Source of the DNA: Thamnidium elegans
Lineage: Eukaryota; Mucoromycota; Mucoromycetes; Mucorales; Mucoraceae
Direction of reading: 5' to 3'
DNA length: 64,000 nt
NCBI GenBank assembly: GCA_025201345.1
Contig: JAIXMG010000008.1
Location: 1,054,001-1,118,000, forward strand
Part shown: in pieces, positions 43,526-52,983 of the stretch
How positions within the stretch are numbered: position 1 is the first letter of the stretch
Layout: each line of letters opens with the position of its first letter
Translations under genes and position numbers: made by a program
The notes under the pieces: model-generated
Told to the model about the DNA's origin: nothing
The model's database searches: none
The model's input: the letters and a program-made list of their open reading frames with translations, nothing else

Positions 43526-45662
43526 ATGGATAAACCCTCTCAAACCAAACTTTACGCCGGTCTAGTCATTTATCGTATTCAAAGAAACGTAGAATATTTA
43601 TTATTAAACGACTCTTTTACAAATAAAAAGCATTGGTTTTGTCCCAAAGGACAGATTATAGGAAACGAAGAAGAAATTAAGTAGGTTTTATTATATTTAA
43701 GCTAACCTTGTTTTAATCCTTTTTTTTTTATAAAGATGTGCCCTTCGAGAGACATTTGAAGCAACAGGTTTACGTCCATCAGATTTACGTATTGAAGAAG
43801 GTTTTGTTATTGAATTCAAATACCTTTCAGATACAAAGTAAGAAAAACAATCCTTTACTGAATTAAGAGAGACTTACGATTATTATAGGCCCAAGAAGGT
43901 TAAGTATTATTTAGCACAATTACTAGATAACCATGTTCGATTATTACCCAATGCAGAGGGAGTCCACATGCAATGGTTCGCTCAAGCAACCACCTCTGAA
44001 AAAGTTATTTTCAAGAGTATGCAAGAAGTATTTAATCATGCGCAACAATTCATTGTACATAGAAGATTAAAGAATGTAGAGGATATTAAACCTACTGGTA
44101 CTCTAAAGCGTCAGCCTGTTCAACCACCATCTTCTCCTCTTTACAAGACCAGACTCTGTGAAAGGTTTGAGACCGAAGGTACATGTCCTTACGGCGCCAA
44201 ATGTAATTTTGCTCACGGCATTACTGAATTACGTGGTAGAGATCAAGAAGATCATGTATTGGTTCCTATACCAACCGTTGTCTGCACCAATCAAATGATG
44301 GACGCTGGAAATCAACTTTTTAAGACAAAATTATGTGAGAAGTTTATGAAGGAAAAATTTTGTCAGTATGGTCCCAAGTGTCACTTTGGTAGCGTTTTTT
44401 TTTTAAGAGAAAAAATATATGTTGTATATTTATTTTTTTTTATTTGTGTATAATTATTAGCTCATGGTGAAAATGAATTAAAAGAAAGACCTAAAAAGGA
44501 AGAAGCTGAAGTTGCAGTTGCCCCTATCAGCAACGGCCATGTCAACAACAACGGCGTTGGATACAGTAACAGCAACAGCAACGGTCATGGCAACAGCAAC
44601 AGCAACGGCAACATGAACAGCAACAGAAAATCATTAAATGAATCCAATGGTCGTGACAGTTCTTGGAGATCCAATGTACCTGAAAGAAGAAGATCGCCTT
44701 CTTCTGAAGATGAAGTGGTACCTACTAATCACGTTGGCCGTGCCAATAAAGAAAGCTCTTGGAGATCAAATGTGTCTACTATGCCGAAGACACCTCCAAC
44801 TGTTTCTGTACCTGACGTTGTTGTGGTTGAACCTACCGTTGCCTTAGAAGAGTTACGTCGTCCTGCTTTTGTCGAGCATCAGAACAGACCTACTATCAAG
44901 AAAGAAAAGAAGGCGATGGTTGCACCTGTCACAACAGAGAAATCATGGATGAAAATTGTTAAACTTTCTAAAGAAGAACAAGATGAAATGGAAAGGTAAA
45001 GAGTTACATACGTCATTGTGTTGATTAGTTTACTAAATATATATACATATATAAATAGTAATAATAATGTACAACAAAAGACAAATTGTTCATCTGCTAA
45101 ATTAGCACAAACCGAGTTAATTATTAACGACTTGAAAAAATTCTTTGCAACACAAGTGAATACGGAACAAGTGGCAGTAGCCAAAGGAAAATTAATGGAA
45201 GATGTAAAGGAAGTAACCAAGATTGAAATGCGTAACGATTTATCAAAGAAACAATTACTTTATATTTTACTTGTCAGTCTTTTAGAAGATTCTACCATGT
45301 TGGTTACTATTCTCAAGTCAAGAGATCATCTTTTTAAAACTGTAAGTTTTTTTTTTTTTTTTTTTTTTGGGTTTCAAATATGTGATAAAAACTAAATAGT
45401 TTCACTTTTTTATTAGCTTGTGAAAACAAATGCAGATCAAATATTATTATTAAAGGCTTGGGATACCTTTGTAACTCAACGTAAACCAATCATGGTCAAC
45501 AAGACAGCTGCTGCATTATCTCATTGGTACGATTGTGAAATGATTGAAGAAGAAGCATTTGTACAATGGTACGACTCGCTTGAAAAGGAAAGTCCTTTGG
45601 AAACAAAGAGTGCCAAATTCATTGAATGGCTAAACACTTCTGATGACGACGAAGAAGATTAA
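43526..45662 (+). CDS. NUDIX - tandem CCCH zinc finger - W2 domain fusion protein
   Basis: Six exons: 43526-43680, 43736-43837, 43889-44388, 44461-44995, 45059-45341, 45417-45662; 1821 nt, 606 aa, frame intact. Residues 1-150: a NUDT2-like (Ap4A hydrolase type) NUDIX fold with the box G42-x5-E48-x7-R56-E57-T58-x-E60-A61-x-G63-L64; the second Glu of the EE pair is Ala. Residues about 176-194 and 235-253: two CCCH fingers (C-x8-C-x5-C-x3-H) with leaders LYKTRLC and LFKTKLC, spaced as in the TIS11/TTP class that binds AU-rich RNA. Middle: an Asn/Ser/Gly low-complexity stretch. Residues about 430-606: a helical W2/eIF5C-type domain ending [11 protein letters not shown] and [14 protein letters not shown], as in eIF5 and eIF2B-epsilon. 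I infer an mRNA-binding factor linked to decay or translation. The exon junctions cross the domain boundaries in frame, so it is one gene. Confidence 0.9.
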
Positions 45663-45722
45663 ACTTACAAATAAAACAGTTTTTTTTTATATTTATTTAC
45701 TACATTTTATATATATATATAT

Positions 45723-47284
45723 TTATTGCTTGTCATTATCAGGAGGAGGAGGGTTACTTCCAGACATAGCATCACGAGCCCTAGAAAAAGAATAGTCATG
45801 TTTTAGTTGTTTAACACACATAAGAAACTGCATAAGTGAAACTTACATCTTCATCATTTCAGGGTTGTTCATCATATCTTGAATATTAGGACTTCCTGAT
45901 CCACCACCATTACCCATCATTTGTTGAGCCCTATTTTACATTTATTAATTCCCTCACTCAATACCTTTTTTTTTGCGCGCATAAAAACTTACATTCTAGC
46001 GATATTGGGGTTGTTCATCAAGTTATCAAGAGCACCAGATTGCATCATTTGTTGAGCCATACCCATTAAAGCAGGGTTATTAAGCAAAGCACCAAGATCG
46101 GGCATACCACCAGCACCACCACCAAGAGCGCTAAGATCAGGCATACCACCAGCAGCAGAAGGTTCAGCAGAACGTTCAACACTATTGGTATTGGCCTTAG
46201 CCTTAGCAGTGGCTAAAGAAGACTTGAGTGTAGCGTTCTCAGGATCAAGTTCTAAACCTCTTTCATAAGCTTCAACTGCATCATTATACTTGTTTAAGCA
46301 AAAATAAGCATGACTAAAAAATAATTAAAGTTTAGAAAAAAAAAACCCTGTGATATATATAACACTTTTTTTTTAAAAAAAAACTTTACCCCATACGGCT
46401 ATAAGCCTTGCTATACTTGGGATCAACTTCAATGGCCTTCTCAGCATCCTTGACAGCCTTCTCGTGATCACCTTGCTGACTATAAGCAGCAGCACTAAAT
46501 ACATAAAGTATAAGAACAAACATCATTGTATAACTCTCTCTCTCTATTTATCTATATCCTTACCGGTTAGCATAATAAACAGCGTTCTTGTCATCAAGAG
46601 CAATGGCTTCGGTATAAAGCTTGATGGCTTCAGGGTAGTTACGTTCAGCAACCTTACGGTTACCCATAGCCTTCTTGGCTTCAGCAGCAGCCTTGTTCTC
46701 TTCACTGTTAGCAGCCTATATAAATACTAGGGTCAGTTTTTTCTTTTTTTTTTTGTTCTACATAAAAAAAGGGGAAAAATAGACTTTACGGCTACAAGAA
46801 AAAAAAAAGACCATGTGAGTATCACATCAATAACAATATATGCTTTTTTTTTTTCAAAAAAAAAATAAAACCAAAAAAAAATAAAAAAAACTTACTTTCA
46901 ACAACAACAGGTGACTAGACAATTTTGATAAAATAAGAACGCGTAAGTCAATATAAAAAAGGATGATGAAATAATGTCAATGAATAAATACCTTGGTAGC
47001 AGAAGACTTTGTCTTGAGGTAAACGTCAAAAATAGAAAGCAAGTTAGCAGGCTTAGTAGAATAAAGCTTCTTTTGAGCTTCATCTTCAGCATCTACACCA
47101 AATGCTTCGCCAATACATTGCATAGCAACTGAGGGATAGTTTAGTTTTTAAGGTTTTTATTTTTGTTTATTGTATTACCTTCGATACCCTCAGTATCATC
47201 CTTGTTGATAGTTCCATCTTCACAAGACTTTTGCAAGAATTCAAGAATAGAATAAACGAGTGCCTTTTTGTTTTCTGTAGCCAT
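45723..47284 (-). CDS. SGT2: Sgt2/SGTA TPR co-chaperone
   Basis: Seven firm exons: 47284-47179, 47128-46992, 46715-46564, 46494-46390, 46313-45993, 45930-45847, 45780-45723; 963 nt, 320 aa. N-terminal dimerisation region ([19 protein letters not shown]), three TPRs at about 85-200 ([60 protein letters not shown]), then Gly/Met/Asn-rich Sti1-like repeats ([19 protein letters not shown]). Sgt2 hands tail-anchored proteins to Get4/Get5 in the GET pathway and binds Hsp70/Hsp90. Intron 2 (46991-46716, 276 bp) is several times longer than its neighbours and contains a well-bounded 19-nt segment plus a possible 2-nt exon (see findings); using both would insert SPVVVET in frame. Confidence 0.92.
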
Positions 47285-47493
47285 TTTGAAAGTGTTTGGT
47301 AATAATTAAAAAAAAGATGAAATAAAAATATAAAAAACCAAGTCCCAAACAAAGTAAAAAAAAGAAAAGAAACTAACTAAACCAATCAAAAGCTCACTTG
47401 TTATCTTATGTAACAAAAATTTTTTCTATAAAATGGACCTGAAAAAAGTATCGGGTTTTTCTCTTTCTTTATTATAAATTTTTTTAAACAAAT

Positions 47494-48516
47494 ATGTCTA
47501 CTTCAGCCACAGGAAAAGGTTCAATTTTTGTCTCTGGAACAGATGGAGATAAAGGCGTAACAATTGTTCAACAATTGTTACAATTCCCTCAACAATACAA
47601 ACATTTAAGTCCCCAAGTCATTTATGCTGGTTTACCTGATGATACCACTCCCAGAGCTAAATCTTTACAAGGTTTAGGCGCAAATGTTGTTGCTTTTGAT
47701 ATCTTTAATGATCACACAGCAGCTGTAAATGCTCTTACTGGTGTCACCAAATTATGTTTATTAATTGATCCTTTAAGTGAACGCTTACAAAAATCCCGTG
47801 CTTACCACTATGGCAAAGCCTTTATTGATGCCGCTAAAGAAGCTAATGTAGAACATGTTATCTTTTTAACACCATTTACACCATTGGATGCTATTTCAAA
47901 CAATGAGCCCACTGAAAAAGTCAAATATGACTCTTATCGATCCCAATTTATGCTTATCGAGAGTTATTTACATACACAATTTAATACCAACCAGATTACC
48001 TTATTAAGATATCCCGGTGTTCTTCACCAACATTTACTTGTGTTTGGTAAATATATTGCTCAACATAACGCTTTCCCATTACCAAACCAACAAATGGAAA
48101 TCACTGTAGAATCTTGCAACATGATTGATATTGCACGTGCAACAGCATGCGTTGCTCATTCACCCACTCTTCGTCACAGTAAAAACTCTTACAAGATTTC
48201 ATCACCTCAACTCTTGACATTTGAAGAAGTGAGCGAGAGAGTGTTATCTGGTCTTGATCGAGAAAATACTGTGAATTTAATGGATGTTGATACTTTACAA
48301 AAGATCATTGGTGAATCTATTGGAAATGACGACCACGCTGTCTTTTTATTGGAGATGTGGGGTTTACAACAAAAGTTAAAAGGAAGAAGGTTAGAAATTA
48401 CTAGAGACTTGGAATTGTTGACGGGACAAAGCGGGAAAACTCTGAATGAGTTCTTGAAAGAAGACGGTGTACGTGATGCTTTCTTATCTCATATCATTTT
48501 ACCTAAAGTAGCTTAA
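47494..48516 (+). CDS. NmrA-like NAD(P)-binding protein
   Basis: A single exon, 340 aa. A Rossmann start GSIFVSGTDGDKGVTIVQQL (a GxxGxxG-like pattern with changed glycines: G-T-D-G-D-K-G), a following acidic strand VVAFDIF, and NVEHVIFLTPFTP place it in the NmrA/isoflavone-reductase-like atypical SDR family. The catalytic Tyr-x3-Lys of classical SDRs is not apparent (KVKYDSYRSQ is the nearest), so a redox-sensing or regulatory role, as in NmrA, is as likely as enzymatic activity. No signal peptide. The family is large in fungi, and the precise role is unknown. Confidence 0.8.
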   Translation: MSTSATGKGSIFVSGTDGDKGVTIVQQLLQFPQQYKHLSPQVIYAGLPDDTTPRAKSLQGLGANVVAFDIFNDHTAAVNALTGVTKLCLLIDPLSERLQKSRAYHYGKAFIDAAKEANVEHVIFLTPFTPLDAISNNEPTEKVKYDSYRSQFMLIESYLHTQFNTNQITLLRYPGVLHQHLLVFGKYIAQHNAFPLPNQQMEITVESCNMIDIARATACVAHSPTLRHSKNSYKISSPQLLTFEEVSERVLSGLDRENTVNLMDVDTLQKIIGESIGNDDHAVFLLEMWGLQQKLKGRRLEITRDLELLTGQSGKTLNEFLKEDGVRDAFLSHIILPKVA

Positions 48517-49489
48517 GTAAACTTTTCTTTATAAACTTGCACAAACACACACACAAACACACACACACACACAAATACATAATATATAAATTAACCCTCC
48601 CCCATTCATTTTTCCTTTTGTACATAAAATAAATAAATCATAAAAAATTTTCAAGTAACACAAATACCATTGATGTTTAAGTTGTACCAACCAAATCCAA
48701 TTATTTGAAGTATACCAATCATATAATCTACATCTATTGGCTAAAGATAAAAGAAGTTAATCAATGTCAGGTGTGTCTAATTAGAATGTCACACAGAAAA
48801 ATGTTGATAAGAAAAAAACACATACGCTAAAAGCACTATTGTTGCATGTGTGATGAAACCATGACTTATACCCAGGTACGACTAATATATAAAATTTTGA
48901 TTTACTCGGCTTTCCTCGATAAGAGATTTTAATTTATGACGTTATAAGCATTTTGTGCGCACACAAAAAACCCTCGCTTGACAAGCACTATAAAAGGTCA
49001 CACTCCGATAAAGTACATTGTTATTATATTACGCACTCTCGCACCTAACCTGCATTGGAAAAAAGCCCTCAATATCCGAAACTAAAATAAACTTTTCTGT
49101 ATAATTGTCTTTAAACTAAGCTGCTTTTTAAAAATAAAAATGTCACCATACTCTAGTATACATTTGGTAATAAACTTTTAACCAGCAAAAAACGCTTTTT
49201 TATTTATTAATTAAACTAGTATAAAAAAACTAATATAAAAATAACACTATTAAAGTGGAAGGGGATCTCTCCCGAAAAAAAAAAAAAGATAAGACTTCCT
49301 TATTTATACCAGCTCATGTGATCAGTAAAAAAGGGACCGGATTTAGTAAATCAAGGAAACCACTGGTTTTACGTAACCATCCAACAGATAAACTTGCCTT
49401 TTTTATAAAATTGTTACCAAGTCAAGTGATTTAGCATTTATAGCAAAAATCCATTATATCATATTATTATTTATGACTAATTGATTTTA

Positions 49490-49890
49490 CGCGTCTTTTT
49501 ACTTGTTCACTAAGATATAAGTACGTAATCGCATAAATGTTATTTAAAGTTATTATACCCTTCTTTTTTATATATATAAAAATGCTAAACACTTGCTGAA
49601 AAAGGGTGTACCCTTTTTTTTTTTGAACCTGGATCAATATACCTACCATAAAAGGTAGATACGAGAGGAGTCTATTAACTCCCCCCTTTTTTTCCTTACC
49701 CGCAACAGTTGACAACAATCGGGTGTTACAAATGAAACTTTGGTAAGCCACCCTTCTTTTAAAAAAAAAGTACCTGTTTATTTATTACGTTATCAGCATT
49801 GTTTCCTTTTAAAATAATATGCTCAGCACAAAAAAAAATAATATCTCCCCTTTTTTCTATTTTTTTTAAAAAAAGAAAAATATGCTCTTT
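49490..49890. repeat. Repeat R3, left copy
   Basis: Pairs with 51500-51910 in direct orientation: GTACGTAATCGCATAAAT / GTACGTAATTGTATAAAT, ACCCTTCTTTTTT, TGCTAAACACTT / TGCCAAACACTT, the TATTAACTCC-CC stretch, and GTGTTACAAATGA-CTTTGGTAAGCCACCCTTC. Two such copies flank R2 copy B and nearby DNA. Confidence 0.6.
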
Positions 49891-49901
49891 ATCTTCATTT
49901 G

Positions 49902-51178
49902 GAAGAACTTAAACAGCAGAACCACTTTGTAATATTGCTCGCAGGAGCATTTTAAGGGCAATATAACTGACCAAACGAATAAAAAAAGAAACCGTAATCA
50001 TCAATTGCAGAATATGATAATAAGTTGGGTATAAAATACCACTGGTATAAGGGGGGATATGTTAAATTTTTCGCTATTTAGAGCGAAACTGTATCCTAAA
50101 ACCCTCTACACTATCGTCATACTGGATATACTCATTTACATACTACCCTTTAACATATACATATATATATATATATATATTCAAACAGTAATTTAGTTAT
50201 AAACATATGCAAAGTATTTAGTTTTTTCCAATTTTAAGATGAGATGTATAGGTTGGAAACAAACATAAAAAAAAAGAGTCGCCCTTATTAAGCCAGTTAA
50301 TGTCTTCATCGTTACAGAAAAACTTAGATTTACGGCCGAGATCGGTACAACAGTATGAATACTCTCCTTTCGGGATTTCAGGTTTGAGAGCATTCGCCGC
50401 CATTACAAAAGAGCTAAACAAAGCAGCAAGCAGGAGTATATACTAGTTGAAAATCTTTTCCTTTTTTTAAAAAAAAAGAAAAGAAGTGTATAGCGGTCGA
50501 AGAAAGAAAGTCAAGAGATCATTTTTATAGTTTTTACTCGGTAAATCAGAATAAAGGAGGTGTCGTTCAGCTGTGGCTGATACTTTATATAGGGATACGT
50601 GCTACTATTGAGAAGTATGATGGCAGGTATAAGACATTCAGTACACTCTTTTATTTTTATTTTTACCTTGTGGTATTTCTAAGGAAGGCATGTAAGAGGT
50701 TTACTTTTTGTTTCGAATCCAGTAACTATCTTGGGAAATGTAATGCTTTTTAGCTATATAGAGTCATGTCAAACAATAAAACATTGCTAATCTTTTAATA
50801 GAAATACTCCATAGTGTCCTATACAATTTCCCCCTTTAAACGATTTTCAACAATTATGGGAGAGGACGTGCTAATTACTCGAAGCAAGTAGCTAGCGAGG
50901 CTTGTAATAGTATATTTGAATGTAGTTGCCTTGTCCGTATAAATATATTTTGTCATAGCGAGATTCTCTCCACCCGAGAAAAGTGGCACTAAGTTATTTA
51001 TTTTTATCTCGTAAAGAATATAGCTATTTATCTCGACTGAGACCGAAAAGAAAGTAAATAACATCACTTATATTTCTCGTGTTCATAACTAAGTGCCATT
51101 TAAATATATAATGACCGTTGTGGTTGTATAAAAAAATATATACAGGTTTTTTTTCACCCTTGTTGTATTATTAAGGAA
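49902..51178. repeat. Dispersed repeat R2, copy B (with extra segments)
   Basis: Homologous by eye to copy A at 18752-19376, in three blocks: 49902-50282, 50720-50815 and 51100-51178. The extra segment 50283-50720 includes the coding-like part of a secreted-protein ORF on the minus strand; a second extra segment is 50820-51100. Confidence 0.55.
50218..50445 (-). pseudogene. Secreted-protein-like ORF without a start codon
   Basis: On the minus strand the open frame reads YILLLAALFSSFVMAANALK, then PEIPKGEYSYCCTDLGRKSK and FFCNDEDINW before entering repeat R2. The first part is a signal-peptide core with an AXA-type cleavage site (ANA), but a stop codon precedes it and there is no Met before the hydrophobic stretch. 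Three Cys follow cleavage. It may be a decayed small secreted protein, or the start codon may sit in an unseen first exon. The C-terminal end runs into the R2 repeat. A Met inside the hydrophobic region cannot give a useful signal. Confidence 0.4.
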
Positions 51179-51499
51179 GGAATGCTATTAGCGTTTTTTT
51201 TTCTTGGTAATGTACGTAGCCTTTTTTGATGCGCGGTAGGGAATTAGAAGAAAGATATTTCCTCCAGTGAATTATACCGCGGTGTTTCTACTGCATAATA
51301 CCGGAATCATCGAGAATTTAGTACGACACTTGTAGGAAGCCTGTTAATACATTAGTTATTATGTTACTACTTACGAACATAATATACCAAGAACTCCTTC
51401 CCAACTCCAAGATATTTGAAAGAACAACAATAATGCACACGAGCATAATCATCATCAATTAACTATAGCATGTCGTTGTCAAACATGTTAAAAAAAGGA

Positions 51500-51910
51500 A
51501 TGCGTAAGCACTGTACGTAATTGTATAAATATTACCCGTCTTTTCCCATCCTACCCTTCTTTTTTTTAAAAAAAAATGCCAAACACTTTTGCTACAAGTT
51601 TCATCATATACAGTTTGACATTAAAAAAGATATTGAGCCCCCCCCCCCAAGATAATAATTTGTTTGAAATTGGATTCAAAGCAATTTACTTACTTAAAAG
51701 TCTATATTATTAACTCCACCCAATTTTTCTTACCGGTAACAGTATAGACAACAATTACGTGTTACAAATGAGGCTTTGGTAAGCCACCCTTCATTTTTTT
51801 TAAAAAAAAAAGTGTTTCGAGCTATACCAGTTCATTTATTACTGTTTTTTTTAAAATGATAAATTCAGCATGAAAAATTTCCTTCTCTCTCTTTTTATAT
51901 ATATTCTTTT
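51500..51910. repeat. Repeat R3, right copy
   Basis: See the left copy: the shared segment CGTGTTACAAATGAGGCTTT and GGTAAGCCACCCTTCATTTT are nearly the same as at 49720-49760; the AT-rich flanks are also alignable. An 11-C run (about 51640) is specific to this copy. Confidence 0.6.
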
Positions 51911-52983
51911 TCGTATCAAATGAAAATCTAGCTCACACACAATCTCAAAACTGAAGTTTAAAAAAGTTAAAAAAGGTGGTAACCAAAAGAAGAAGTCTGT
52001 ATAATTTAGCTAGAGGCATATTAAGCTGCTTTAAAAGGTTTTATCGATCATTTTTTATAGCAAAAAATGAATCGTAATAGTATTCTATGAATCTTATAAT
52101 CATAAAAACCTTGCAGGCGAAAAATAAAGGACTTGTATAGAAGCTTGATTCACTTTTGCAAGTTGAATATATAAAGACGTAAAAGAATCAACGGTAGTCT
52201 AGGTTTATTATTTATTTCCACTTATGTCAAATCATAACTGTTTACTTAAATATATACAGAGTGTTCCAAACTATGCAATCGTTTTATAGCATGTCGTCGG
52301 AACCCCCCCCCATAAAAACGGCATTCTCGGTACGAGAAACCCTTCTCTTTTTCTATAAATAAAATTTTTTATATGCAAATTTTCGATATACAACAAAAAA
52401 CAGACTAAAAATAGGATTTATATATCATGAAAAAACCAGTCTACTTTGTTCGTTTTAAATTGATAACTCTCCTTTTTATATATTTAATTATTTGCAATAA
52501 GAAATAATAGCTAATTTTTAATACACACTCTTTTTCTTCTTCTCACACTGCAGCCCCTAATTAGTAAAGAAAGTTATAATTAAAAAAGAACTGCACGAAT
52601 ATATCATTTTACATAAAATAATGCGATTTTTGCCACTTTAAGACGTAAAATGGTGAGGTTAGAACGGTTTATATTATCTTTTCACACCTGGAAACTGGTA
52701 AAAAACAGCAACTATGCGGTTATTTAAATAATTTTTTTTAGCTTTATTTCTATGTTTTTTCTTATTCTTCTCTTTTCCTCTTTTTTATTTTGTTTCTTTT
52801 TTTTATCGTCCCTGCTTAAAAATCTGTATATTTACATGACAACTAGAACTTATTAAATACGAGATAGAGATAGGTTGTACAATACTATAAAAAACTGGCA
52901 AAAAATACACTTAACTAGTTCTTAAAATATAAACCCTTTTTACTCTTTTTGTTTTATTTCCCTGTACATATTATACATACATA

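Larger units (their letters stand above)
48517..52983. other. 4.5-kb gene-poor, repeat-rich region
   Basis: This holds a (CA)n tract (about 48540-48576), repeat R3 copies (about 49490-49890 and 51500-51910) flanking repeat R2 copy B (49902-51178), C-runs at about 51640 and 52303, and the decayed secreted-protein-like ORF at 50260-50445. From about 51950 to 52980 I see nothing but AT-rich sequence and the pyrimidine-rich leader of the RasGEF gene. No gene is supported. Confidence 0.6.

Noticed and set aside
48540..48576. (CA)n tract considered as part of a CRISPR-like or satellite array
   Set aside because: A plain dinucleotide microsatellite with no spacer structure.
50819..51067. 82-codon minus-strand frame in the extra block of R2 copy B
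   Set aside because: No motif, lies in a repeat-specific insertion, no splice-compatible partner.
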